This document shows, one piece after another, positions 1 through 6,565 of a stretch of DNA of 13,110 nucleotides (its first letter is position 1; every line of letters starts with the position of its first letter). This DNA is from an uncultured Phascolarctobacterium sp. (GTDB lineage Bacteria > Bacillota > Negativicutes > Acidaminococcales > Acidaminococcaceae). Below the pieces are notes generated by a model. It saw only the letters and a list, made by a program, of their open reading frames with translations. It did not search any database and was not told where the DNA came from. The stretch lies in assembly GCA_949287345.1 (NCBI GenBank), contig CASEGD010000055.1, positions 1 through 13,110 on the forward strand, read 5' to 3'. The translations under genes were made by a program, and so were the position numbers.

Positions 1-89
1 GCACGCGAGCCGCCGAGTACGACAGCTTTGACAAAAGGCAGCTGCTTTAATTCATCGGTTACTTTTTGCAGGATTTTATTGACAGGCAT
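1..89 (-). CDS. Nucleotidyltransferase-like protein, N-terminal fragment
   Basis: Only the first 29 codons lie in the window; the gene runs off the left edge. The translation starts MPVNKILQKV and continues to VVLGGSRA. A hydrophobic strand followed by GGSRA is the usual opening of the polymerase-beta-like nucleotidyltransferase fold (aminoglycoside adenylyltransferase-like and related proteins), where the G-S pair contacts the nucleotide triphosphate; the metal-binding Asp residues would follow outside the window. The ATG at 89 has a good ribosome-binding site (GGTGAAG) a few bases upstream on the minus strand. The substrate cannot be told from this fragment. It sits downstream of a structured region with a terminator at 154-185, so its expression may depend on read-through or on a TATAAT-like box at 129-124. 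Confidence 0.6.
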   Translation of the reverse strand, partial: MPVNKILQKVTDELKQLPFVKAVVLGGSR

Positions 90-149
90 AACTTCACCGC
101 CTTTATAAATTGTTGTTAGTTATATTATAAATTACATTGACGGATTATA

Positions 150-296
150 AAACAAAAAATCCCCGGTGTGTGCCGGGGATTTTTTACGTAATAAAGAGAA
201 ACAGCGCTTGCAGGGGATTAATGCAAGCGCCGCTCTCTAGGAAAGCTGTTTATGATGAATTTGATGGGAAGGGTTTAGCAAGTTCTCACTTGCTAT
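150..296 (-). ncRNA. Candidate structured small RNA or regulatory leader
   Basis: The 316-base gap between lgt and the nucleotidyltransferase gene holds no convincing protein gene but several hairpins. Read on the minus strand, a TATAAT box at 308-303 would start a transcript near 296. It would begin with an 8-bp stem (295-288 with 283-276) closed by a GAGA loop, which has the GNRA form on this strand only. Next comes a 9-bp stem (230-222 with 212-204) whose loop reads TTAATCCCC, flanked by AAACAGC at 251-245, which can pair with GCTGTTT at 205-199. The terminator at 185-154 follows. The loop repeats the AATCCCC of the terminator's 5' arm, so it could compete for the 3' arm. No known RNA family was recognised. 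The -35 is poor (TTTGTT, 16-base spacing). Part of the region could simply be the lgt 3' untranslated region. Confidence 0.35.
154..185 (-). terminator. Strong intrinsic terminator, bidirectional in form
   Basis: CCCCGG at 161-166 and CCGGGG at 173-178 form a GC-rich stem with a six-base loop, extended by A-run/T-run pairing on both sides. On the minus strand the stem is followed by a T-rich tail (TTTTTTGTTTT), so it can end transcription coming from lgt or from a promoter near 303-308. It lies 65 bases upstream of the nucleotidyltransferase start, the position expected either for the end of a small RNA or for an attenuator. Confidence 0.8.
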
Positions 297-302
297 GGTT
301 TT

Positions 303-330
303 ATTATACACATAAATTGTGACAAACAAA
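303..330 (-). promoter_or_regulatory. Possible minus-strand promoter for the intergenic RNA
   Basis: On the minus strand a perfect TATAAT lies at 308-303. The best upstream box is TTTGTT at 330-325 with 16-base spacing, which is a weak match. The predicted start near 296 coincides with the base of the first hairpin. Confidence 0.35.
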
Positions 331-405
331 TAGACGGAATTTGAACAGTTTGTGAAAAAGCTGTTTTATTAAAAATATTTGTGGACTATGATAAGTTTAA
401 TCTTA

Positions 406-1215
406 TTATTTTTTTTTGCCCTTACCTGTTTTGGCGGGCTGCGCAGCTTTTTTATCCTTAACGCCGCAGTAAATAAATGCGGCAAGCGCCAGTAAAAAGA
501 AAATCAAACTCGTCGCCTGGGCGGATTTTAAACCGAACAAGAAGGGTTCAACGTAATCGCCGCGCAGCATTTCAAGCCCAAAGCGCACGGCGGAATAAAG
601 CATAACGTACAGGCACATTACCTGCCCGCGTGCGTGCCCGCAGGCGCGGAAGATTAACAGCAGCGCAAAGATGACAACGTCAAGCTGGCCTTCCCACACT
701 TCGGCGGGCCACAGCGGCTGGTCGCCGTAGGTTTTGTGCGCCAGCGTGCCAACGGGGTACAAAATGCCGAAGTTGCCGCCGGTAGGCGTGCCGAACGCGT
801 CGCCGTTCAAAAGGTTGGCCATGCGCCCTACCGCCTGCCCGATGAGGATGGACGGCGTTACGATATCGGCAAAGGCAACCCAGTCGATGTTGTGCCGCTT
901 GCAGTACCAGATGCCTGTCAGCACGCCTGCGATAATGCCGCCCTGCACCGCCATGCCGCCCTGCCACACAAAGGGTATCTCCAACAGATGGTGCTGGTAA
1001 TAATCCCAGTCAAAAAAGAACACATCCCACAGGCGCGCGCCGATTAATCCGGCAAAGCCGCCGTAAATGCCGATATCAAGCACATGCTCATGCCAGCGTC
1101 CGTCCTGCTTTGCTAAAAAGTATGCCACGCCGGTCGCCAGAAAGATGCTCATACATAAAACCAATCCGTACATGCGGATGGGGAAGTCGCCGATATAAAA
1201 AAGATATTGATGCAT
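406..1215 (-). CDS. lgt: Phosphatidylglycerol--prolipoprotein diacylglyceryl transferase (Lgt)
   Basis: Lgt moves the diacylglyceryl group of phosphatidylglycerol onto the lipobox cysteine of prolipoproteins, the first step of lipoprotein maturation, in the cytoplasmic membrane. At 269 residues it has the normal length and several hydrophobic segments. The Lgt signature is visible as GRMANLLNGDAFG (130-142), with Arg131 and Asn134 matching E. coli Arg143 and Asn146. RFGLEMLRGD (211-220) carries the Arg and Glu equivalents of E. coli Arg239 and Glu243. Two positions differ from E. coli: Gln91 stands where His103 would be (WQGGMAVQGG), and Asp139 replaces Glu151. Both may be lineage variation. 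The C-terminus is a lysine-rich tail (KDKK...GKGKKK). The ATG at 1215 has a perfect AGGAGGT site eight bases upstream. The gene is divergent from sufC and stands alone here. Confidence 0.95.
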   Translation of the reverse strand: MHQYLFYIGDFPIRMYGLVLCMSIFLATGVAYFLAKQDGRWHEHVLDIGIYGGFAGLIGARLWDVFFFDWDYYQHHLLEIPFVWQGGMAVQGGIIAGVLTGIWYCKRHNIDWVAFADIVTPSILIGQAVGRMANLLNGDAFGTPTGGNFGILYPVGTLAHKTYGDQPLWPAEVWEGQLDVVIFALLLIFRACGHARGQVMCLYVMLYSAVRFGLEMLRGDYVEPFLFGLKSAQATSLIFFLLALAAFIYCGVKDKKAAQPAKTGKGKKK

Positions 1216-1250
1216 AATTACCTCCTGCTTATAATAAAAGCGTTGCTATT

Positions 1251-1258
1251 ATTGTAGC
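1251..1258 (-). promoter_or_regulatory. lgt promoter, extended -10 box
   Basis: On the minus strand TACAAT at 1256-1251 is preceded by TGC, giving an extended -10 element. No good -35 is seen, as is common with extended -10 promoters. Transcription would start near 1244, about 30 bases before the lgt ATG. Confidence 0.5.
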
Positions 1259-1324
1259 ACATGTGAATTTAATTGGCTATGCGTAAATTCCTACAAAAAA
1301 AGTATGGAATTAATTTGGCGGCTG

Positions 1325-1333
1325 TGTTATAAT
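1325..1333 (+). promoter_or_regulatory. sufC-sufB promoter, extended -10 box
   Basis: TGTTATAAT at 1325-1333 is a perfect -10 box with the TGn extension. The -35 region (about 1305-1310, TGGAAT) is weak. It lies 45 bases upstream of the sufC start and is divergent from the lgt promoter. No IscR-like or Fur-like palindrome was recognised here. Confidence 0.6.
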
Positions 1334-1377
1334 GGTAACGCAATCAAAGCAAATCCCAAAGAAAGAAGGTTACTTAC

Positions 1378-2178
1378 GTGTTAAAAATAGAGCATTTATC
1401 CGTGGCTGTCCGCGGACGCAAAATACTTAACGATATCAATTTACACATTAAACCGGGCGAAGTGCATGTGCTGTTCGGGCCTAACGGCACGGGCAAATCC
1501 ACGCTTATCGGCGCGATTATGGGCTTTGACCGTTACGAAATTTTAGAAGGCAAAATTTATTTTAAAGGGCAGGATATCACTGACATGAGCTGCGACGAAA
1601 GGGCAAGGCTCGGCATCGGCGTGATGATTCAGCGCCCGCCGACGATCCGCGGGCTTTCGCTGCGTAAAATGGTGGAAATCTGCGGCGCAACGCCGGAAGA
1701 AACCGAAACGATGGCCAAGTGGATGGGCATGGATAATTTCCTCGACCGCAGTGTTAACGACGGCTTCAGCGGCGGCGAATTGAAACGCTGCGAGCTTTTG
1801 CAGTTGATGGCGCAGAGCCCTGACCTGCTGCTTTTAGACGAACCTGAAAGCGGCGTCGATTTGGAAAACATCGCCCTTGTGGGCAAGGCCGTAAATTATA
1901 TTTTGCACACTGAGCCTTGCGGCGGCGCAGGCTGCGAAAGGCCGTGCTGCATTAAAAACCAGGGCTTTGAACACAACCCGCTGGAAAGCAGACGCAGCGG
2001 CCTGATTATTACTCATTCCGGGCACATTTTAAAATATGTTCCGGCAAGCCATGCGCATATCCTTTACGAAGGGCAGATGACCTGCGCGTGCGGCGACCCG
2101 CTGGACGTTTTGAACTGCATCGGCCAGGCCGGATACGAAACCTGCGTGAAACGCGGCAAATGTGAGGTGAAAAAATAA
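1378..2178 (+). CDS. sufC: SufC-like Fe-S cluster assembly ATPase with Cys-rich insertion
   Basis: This is the ABC-type ATPase that drives the SufB scaffold during Fe-S cluster assembly in the cytosol. It shows Walker A GPNGTGKST (34-42), Q-loop Gln85, the signature FSGGE (130-134), Walker B LLLLDEPESGVD (150-161, catalytic Glu155) and the H-loop His213. DEPESGVD followed by ITHSGHIL is typical of SufC rather than of transporter ATPases. At 266 residues it is slightly longer than usual. The extra length is an insertion between Walker B and the H-loop (about 178-207) containing Cys181, Cys186, Cys190 and Cys191; more cysteines follow at 236, 238, 247, 256 and 262. The GTG start has AGAAGGT seven bases upstream. 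Its stop overlaps the next ATG by one base (TAATG), so the two are translationally coupled. There is no SufS, SufU or SufA alongside, which resembles the two-gene SUF-like minimal systems of anaerobes. Confidence 0.9.
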   Translation: MLKIEHLSVAVRGRKILNDINLHIKPGEVHVLFGPNGTGKSTLIGAIMGFDRYEILEGKIYFKGQDITDMSCDERARLGIGVMIQRPPTIRGLSLRKMVEICGATPEETETMAKWMGMDNFLDRSVNDGFSGGELKRCELLQLMAQSPDLLLLDEPESGVDLENIALVGKAVNYILHTEPCGGAGCERPCCIKNQGFEHNPLESRRSGLIITHSGHILKYVPASHAHILYEGQMTCACGDPLDVLNCIGQAGYETCVKRGKCEVKK

Positions 2179-3398
2179 TGGACAAGGAAAAACTGACTGC
2201 TGCCCTTGATAAAAAAGCCATGTATGGCAATGACATAGATTTGAACGCTTATAACGATACCAACGAGGCGCGCACCAAAAGTGTGGACGAGCTTTCGCAG
2301 GCGACGCGCGACCGTCTGGAATACGTCGGCATTGAAACCGGCGCGGCGGAGGAGGAAAACCGCAGTGCTAGCTTTGTGCAGCTTGATAACAACGCCGTTG
2401 AGGTAAAGGTTAAAAAGCAGACGCCGCTGAAACTGATGAGTACCGGCAAGGCTGCCGAAAAATATCCGGAGCTGGTGGAAAAATACTGGTGGAAGGCGGT
2501 TAAGCCCGATACCGACAAATACACCGCCAAAACTGCGCTGGAGCAGGAACAGGGTTATTTTATCCGCGTGCGCGCGGGGCAGAAAATTACCACGCCTTTG
2601 CAGGCCTGCATGTGCATCAGCCACGACCAGCAGCTGCAGCATGTACACAACGTCATCATTATTGAGGACGGCGCGGAGCTGAGCATTATTTCCGGCTGTA
2701 CTTCCGCCCACGAGGTTGAAAGCGGCATGCACATCGGTATCAGCGAAATGTACATCGGCAAAAATGCCAAGCTGAGCTTTACCATGATTCACAGCTGGGG
2801 CGAAAACGTAATTGTGCGCCCGCGTACCGTGGCGCTGGTGGAAGAAGGCGGACAGTATATTTCCAACTATGTTTCCATCGAAAAGGCGAAGGACGTGCAG
2901 ATGTACCCGACGGTGCATTTAAACGGCAGGGACGCCGTGGCGCGTTTGAACTCCATTCTGGTTGCGCCGGAAGGTTCGCACCTCGACATCGGCGGCAAGG
3001 TTATTTTAAACGCCGAAGGCTGCAAGGCTGAATCCATTACGCGCACCATCTCCACCGGCGGCGAGGTTATTAACCGCGGCTGCATGACCGGCAAGGTTGA
3101 AGGCATACGCGCTCACCTTGAATGTGACGGCCTGATGCTGAGCAACAAAGGTTATATTTACGCCATTCCGGAGCTGGACGCGCAGACCGGCAACGCCGAG
3201 ATGAGCCACGAGGCTGCCGTCGGCCGTATTAACCCGGAAGAAATTGAGTACCTGATGGCGCGCGGCATGAGCGAGGACGACGCAACGGCGACGATTGTGC
3301 GCGGCTTCCTTAATGTCAACATCGAAGGTCTGCCAGACAGCCTTGCGAAAAAAATCGAAGCAACGCTCGATAGTTTTAAATATAATAAGGGTATGTAA
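2178..3398 (+). CDS. sufB: SufB/SufD family Fe-S cluster assembly scaffold
   Basis: This is the partner of SufC and the likely site of cluster building. The 406-residue protein has a helical N-terminal part (about 1-130), then a long beta-helix core rich in Gly-Asn-Ala turns, and ends with the conserved SufB/D C-terminal block. Cys316 in ECDGLMLS aligns with E. coli SufB Cys405, and His344-Glu345 in MSHEAAVG align with the SufB/SufD EHEA region, so it looks more like SufB than SufD. GMSEDDATATIVRGF (364-378) is the family's usual C-terminal helix motif. Other cysteines are at 144, 146, 174, 282 and 302. It is shorter than E. coli SufB (about 495 residues), as expected for the minimal SufBC type, where one protein probably forms a homodimer in place of SufB-SufD. 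It is co-transcribed with sufC and followed by a strong terminator. Confidence 0.9.
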   Translation: MDKEKLTAALDKKAMYGNDIDLNAYNDTNEARTKSVDELSQATRDRLEYVGIETGAAEEENRSASFVQLDNNAVEVKVKKQTPLKLMSTGKAAEKYPELVEKYWWKAVKPDTDKYTAKTALEQEQGYFIRVRAGQKITTPLQACMCISHDQQLQHVHNVIIIEDGAELSIISGCTSAHEVESGMHIGISEMYIGKNAKLSFTMIHSWGENVIVRPRTVALVEEGGQYISNYVSIEKAKDVQMYPTVHLNGRDAVARLNSILVAPEGSHLDIGGKVILNAEGCKAESITRTISTGGEVINRGCMTGKVEGIRAHLECDGLMLSNKGYIYAIPELDAQTGNAEMSHEAAVGRINPEEIEYLMARGMSEDDATATIVRGFLNVNIEGLPDSLAKKIEATLDSFKYNKGM

Positions 3399-3428
3399 GT
3401 TTAAACTTTTTATAACTGAATAAAAAAG

Positions 3429-3461
3429 AAAAAGCCTGTACCGTTTGGTGCAGGCTTTTTT
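3429..3461. terminator. Bidirectional terminator between sufB and fic
   Basis: AAAAAGCCTGTACC (3429-3442) pairs with GGTGCAGGCTTTTT (3447-3460), with one G-T wobble and a GTTT loop. There are T-runs on both strands. It ends the sufCB operon and, on the minus strand, begins just after the fic stop codon at 3462. Confidence 0.9.
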
Positions 3462-4067
3462 CTATAATTCTTCAGTTTTAAAAGTATTATACCCTTCATA
3501 ATTATAACTTGCGTCGATGCCTTTCATATAAACATCGCGGTCATTAATTTTATCCGTTAAGGCGGCTTTTAAAAGCAGTTTAATTTCGGTGTCTTTAATG
3601 GGGCTGCGTTCCATGGCTAACAGGTAATCTGTTTTATTCACGCTGTGCCAGTCCACAACTTTGCCAAGTTCCGTTTTTAAAATGTGGTCCAGCCAAATGC
3701 GCGTACTGCGCCCGTTGCCTTCGCGGAAGGGGTGGGCGATGTTCATCTCCACATATTTGGCAATAATTTCATCAAAGCTGCTTTGCGGCATTTTGCTGAT
3801 GCTGTTTAACGCCTGCGGCAGATACAGCGCCGGTACAAAACGGAAGCTGCCTTTGGCGATGTTGACGGTGCGCATTTTACCGGCAAAAGCGTAAACATCT
3901 TCAAACAAATATTGATGAATGGCTGCCAGAGTTTCAAAAGTACCGGCAGGCAGAGTGTTTAAAAAGCCACTGCTGAAAAGCTGCAAAGCCTTTTGTTTGG
4001 TTATTTTTTCTTCGGCCAGAGCCAGTTCGGCAGAATTGGTAAGGCCAAGTTTGTTTTCCAAAGTCAT
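3462..4067 (-). CDS. Class III Fic AMP-transferase with C-terminal inhibitory motif
   Basis: Fic enzymes usually transfer AMP from ATP to a hydroxyl side chain of a target protein. The catalytic loop HPFREGNGRSTR (112-123) matches HxFx(D/E)GNGRxxR with His112 intact, so the protein should be active. The C-terminal SYNYEG (187-192) fits the inhibitory motif [ST]xxxE[GN]; Glu191 would block the gamma-phosphate of ATP until relieved. This places it in class III, where inhibition is built into the same chain. Its 201-residue length, the AKYVEMNIAHPF stretch and the MKGIDASYNYEGY ending closely recall Neisseria meningitidis NmFic, reported to AMPylate DNA gyrase subunit B. The same target here is inference. 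It is a single gene with no antitoxin neighbour; the ATG at 4067 has a GAGGG site eight bases upstream. It is convergent with sufB. Confidence 0.92.
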   Translation of the reverse strand: MTLENKLGLTNSAELALAEEKITKQKALQLFSSGFLNTLPAGTFETLAAIHQYLFEDVYAFAGKMRTVNIAKGSFRFVPALYLPQALNSISKMPQSSFDEIIAKYVEMNIAHPFREGNGRSTRIWLDHILKTELGKVVDWHSVNKTDYLLAMERSPIKDTEIKLLLKAALTDKINDRDVYMKGIDASYNYEGYNTFKTEEL

Positions 4068-4099
4068 GTTAAAACCCTCGTTATTGTTCAGATACTTTT

Positions 4100-4128
4100 A
4101 TTATAATGGACGATTTGTTTAAAAGCAA
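4100..4128 (-). promoter_or_regulatory. fic promoter
   Basis: On the minus strand TTGCTT (4128-4123) is separated by 17 bases from a perfect TATAAT (4105-4100). It gives a short leader before the fic ATG at 4067. Confidence 0.65.
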
Positions 4129-4228
4129 ACGGCACCAATTTCACAAATACTTTGCAAAATTAAATTTAGGTTGAGGGAAGGGCGGCGGCTAAAAGCGAAT
4201 ACAAAGGCTTCGGAAAGGGGTGCAGCCG

Positions 4229-5431
4229 GTGCAGCAATACAGGTGGAAGGCAGTTAACGGCGCAGGCAAAAGCTTCAGCGGTGTTTGTTCCGCGGCAAGC
4301 GAGGGCGAAGCGGCGGCTTTTGTGCGCAGCAACTACGGTTACTTAACCTTTTTGCAGCGCGAAAAAGCAAAAACAGCCTTTACCTTTGGCAAATGGCAAA
4401 CCAAATGCAGGCTTACCGATGAAGAGCGGGCAGTGTTTTTCAGCCAGCTGGCGCTGATGTTAAACAGCGGCCTGCCGGTGCTGAAAGCACTATCTGTTTT
4501 GGAGGAACGCCTGCCGCAGAAAACGGCGCGTTTATGCCGTGAATTGCAGGACGGCCTGCAAAACGGCGAAAGCCTTGCCGGATGCGTGAATAACAGCCGG
4601 GCGGCGTGGGGCAGTCTGGCAGCGGCGGTAATAGCTGCCGGAGAAGCGGGCGGTATTTTGTGCGAAATGCTGGACGAACTGGCACAATACTATCAATTGC
4701 AGGCGCATATGAAGCGATTTATCAAAAATATTTCTTTGTATCCGCTCTTTCTGTTAACGGCTTCACTGGCGGTGGCGTTGGTATTTATTGTAAAAGTTCT
4801 GCCGCTTTTTGCGGATTTATACGTTTCGATGAACGCGGCTGTTCCGCCTTATTTAAACCTGCTGTTCGCATTGCAGGGCGCATTGGCGGATAACCTGCCT
4901 GCGTTTTTGCTGACGCTGCTTGCCGCTGTATTTTTGGCGGTGCGGCAGCGCGGGTGGATTATGCAGACGCTGTTTGCCGTTCCGTTTTTAAAAACGCAGA
5001 AACAGCTGTATCTGGAAATACGTTTTTGCAAAGTGCTGGCGCTTTTACTGCATGGCGGCATACTGCTGCCGCAGGCGGCGCAGATTGCCGGTGAGGCGTT
5101 GGGGGACGCCAAATTACGGCAGCAGGCGGAAAATTTCGCCGCCGATGTCCTGCGCGGCTTATCGCCTGTGGAGGCGGCGTTAAACGCGAGGCCGCTTTTT
5201 GGCAGTTTAAGTACGGAATTTATCGGCGTGGGGGCCGAAACCGGAAAACTGCCTGAACTTTTGGCGCGGGCAGCGGAACTTTTGCAAATCCGTTTTGACG
5301 ATACGCTGAAAAAAATAAAGGTTGTGCTGGAGCCGCTGCTGCTGTTATTTGTGGCGGCATTTGTTTCGGCAATTATTCTGGCTGTTGCTGCACCGATGTT
5401 TTCCCTGTCAGGCGCGCTGCCTGAATATTGA
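4229..5431 (+). CDS. Type IV pilus/type II secretion inner-membrane platform protein (ComGB/GspF/PilC family)
   Basis: This is the polytopic membrane platform that couples an assembly ATPase to a growing pseudopilus. The protein opens YRWKAVNGAGKSFSG, matching the usual YxYKAxxxxGK start of the family. It has two repeated GspF domains, each with the conserved G-E-x-G block: AAGEAGGILCEML in the first and GVGAETGKLPELL in the second. Three membrane segments are visible, the last beginning EPLLLLFVAAFVSAII, typical for the family. The GTG at 4229 is preferred because GGAAAGGGG ends eight bases upstream; an in-frame GTG at 4220 would overlap that site. The protein is then 400 residues, a normal length. 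It heads a six-gene operon, but no GspE/PilB/ComGA ATPase gene precedes it and no clear promoter is seen in 4130-4228. Confidence 0.9.
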   Translation: MQQYRWKAVNGAGKSFSGVCSAASEGEAAAFVRSNYGYLTFLQREKAKTAFTFGKWQTKCRLTDEERAVFFSQLALMLNSGLPVLKALSVLEERLPQKTARLCRELQDGLQNGESLAGCVNNSRAAWGSLAAAVIAAGEAGGILCEMLDELAQYYQLQAHMKRFIKNISLYPLFLLTASLAVALVFIVKVLPLFADLYVSMNAAVPPYLNLLFALQGALADNLPAFLLTLLAAVFLAVRQRGWIMQTLFAVPFLKTQKQLYLEIRFCKVLALLLHGGILLPQAAQIAGEALGDAKLRQQAENFAADVLRGLSPVEAALNARPLFGSLSTEFIGVGAETGKLPELLARAAELLQIRFDDTLKKIKVVLEPLLLLFVAAFVSAIILAVAAPMFSLSGALPEY

Positions 5432-5449
5432 CAGGAAGGAAGATTTGTT

Positions 5450-5830
5450 TTGCTGAAAAATTTACGTGGAAACGCAGGCTTTACCCTGCTGGAAGTGCTG
5501 GCGGTTGTGGCGCTGCTGGGCATTTTGGGCGCCATGCTGATGCCTTCGCTGGACAGCGCGGCGGACCGTGCCAAAAACGCACGCCTTGAAAGTGATTTGG
5601 CGACGGTTGACAATGCCATTTTATTGTACAAGATGGACAAAGGCACCTGCCCCGACGCTTTGGCAGATTTGGTTGACGAATACATTGCCAAAGGCAAGGA
5701 ATTTAAGGATGCTACCGGCACGGAACTGAGCTACACTCCGGCGGGCGACAAACTGAGCTATTCCCTGACGGGCAAAAATGCTGCCGGTGAAACCGTGACT
5801 TCTGACGGCAGCAGCAATGCTGAAGAATAA
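5450..5830 (+). CDS. Major pseudopilin (ComGC/GspG-like)
   Basis: This is probably the main subunit of the pseudopilus. A short basic leader (MLKNLRGNAG) is followed by FTLLEVLAVVALLGILGAML, a textbook type IV prepilin helix. Cleavage is expected between Gly10 and Phe11, with the essential Glu at mature position +5 (Glu15). The 126-residue size and the order helix, DSAADRAKNARLESDLATVDNAI, then a small Gly/Asp-rich C-terminal domain are typical of GspG/ComGC. The start is TTG at 5450, with GGAAGGA nine bases upstream. It follows the platform gene by 18 bases. A prepilin peptidase must be encoded elsewhere. Confidence 0.88.
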   Translation: MLKNLRGNAGFTLLEVLAVVALLGILGAMLMPSLDSAADRAKNARLESDLATVDNAILLYKMDKGTCPDALADLVDEYIAKGKEFKDATGTELSYTPAGDKLSYSLTGKNAAGETVTSDGSSNAEE

Positions 5831-6263
5831 AGGCTTTGGGCTGATTGAAGTTTTGGCGGCGGCAGGGCTGTTGGCAGTTGCTGCTGCTTTTTTAGTGCCT
5901 GCGCTCGGCGGCGTGCAAAGTTATCTGTACAAAATGCAGGCGCAGCGTGCGGCGCGGCAAATGGCGGGCGATATTGCGGCGTTGCAGCAGTATTGTTTTT
6001 ATGATGTATCCGGCAGAAGCCGTTTGGAAATGGATACCGACAAGGGCGGTTACCGTATTTACCACGGCAGGGATAAATTTCTTACACGCAGGTTCAGTGC
6101 GGACAGCGGGCTGTATTTTAACCAGCATTTCAACGCGCTGCAATTTTCGCAGGAGGGCGCGCCTTCGATTACCGTCAACTATATCATCAAGTGCCGCCAC
6201 GATAAAAACATCAGCTATTGGCTGCAGGTGCAGCCTGTTACCGGAAGGGTTGTGTTTAAATGA
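5817..6263 (+). CDS. Minor pseudopilin (GspH/ComGD-like)
   Basis: The leader MLKNKG is followed by FGLIEVLAAAGLLAVAAAFL, giving a prepilin cleavage site at Gly6/Phe7 and Glu11 at mature +5. The 148-residue protein has a C-terminal beta-rich part containing LQFSQEGAPS, similar to the strand-turn of GspH/FimT-type minor pseudopilins, which help start or cap the pseudopilus. Its ATG lies inside the upstream gene (14-base overlap), pointing to coupled translation. Assignment to GspH/ComGD rests mainly on position and size. Confidence 0.82.
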   Translation: MLKNKGFGLIEVLAAAGLLAVAAAFLVPALGGVQSYLYKMQAQRAARQMAGDIAALQQYCFYDVSGRSRLEMDTDKGGYRIYHGRDKFLTRRFSADSGLYFNQHFNALQFSQEGAPSITVNYIIKCRHDKNISYWLQVQPVTGRVVFK

Positions 6264-6565
6264 AGGGCGGCAAAGGCTTTGTGTTGACTGAACTTTTGGT
6301 GTGCCTGGCTGCGGCGGGCGTTATCTGCGCAAGCGCGGTTGCGGCTTACAGCAGCGGCGTAAAACTGCTGGTGCAGCGCAATGAAGCGGTGGCGGCGTTT
6401 AATGCGGCAAGCGGCGCTTATGCGGATGAAGAACTGACGGCGCTGAGGCTTGCGGTTGAGCGGCAGGAAGTTTACTGCGAGGGGCTGGCGAAGCCCTTTT
6501 ATTATGTAACGGTTAAAAATGCCGCCGGTAAAATTGTGGGCAGCGTGGTGACGGGCAGTGAATAA
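6260..6565 (+). CDS. Minor pseudopilin (GspI/ComGE-like)
   Basis: A 101-residue protein with leader MKGGKG followed by FVLTELLVCLAAAGVI: cleavage at Gly6/Phe7 and Glu11 at mature +5. The rest is a short domain with an amphipathic helix (about 38-67) and a few strands. The ATG overlaps the preceding stop (ATGA). Small size and third place among the pilin genes agree with a GspI or ComGE role, but the sequence beyond the helix is not diagnostic. Confidence 0.8.
   Translation: MKGGKGFVLTELLVCLAAAGVICASAVAAYSSGVKLLVQRNEAVAAFNAASGAYADEELTALRLAVERQEVYCEGLAKPFYYVTVKNAAGKIVGSVVTGSE

Noticed and set aside
124..129. TATAAT on the minus strand just upstream of the nucleotidyltransferase gene
   Set aside because: A good -10 match, but no -35 at proper spacing (the nearest TTGTTT is 20 bases away); AT-rich background makes it unconvincing, so it is not listed as a promoter.
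137..322. 61-residue plus-strand reading frame in the lgt-left intergenic region
   Set aside because: It starts at TTG with no ribosome-binding site and reads straight through the terminator hairpin and the other inverted repeats; composition is not protein-like.
734..1047. Two overlapping plus-strand open frames opposite lgt
   Set aside because: Lie inside the well-supported lgt gene on the other strand; no start signals or motifs.
2064..2918. Minus-strand open frame (284 codons) opposite sufC-sufB
   Set aside because: Antisense shadow of the sufCB genes, no ribosome-binding site and no recognisable domain.
4849..5721. Minus-strand open frame (290 codons) opposite the platform and major pilin genes
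   Set aside because: Ser/Ala/Lys-rich antisense shadow crossing two well-supported genes and their boundary.
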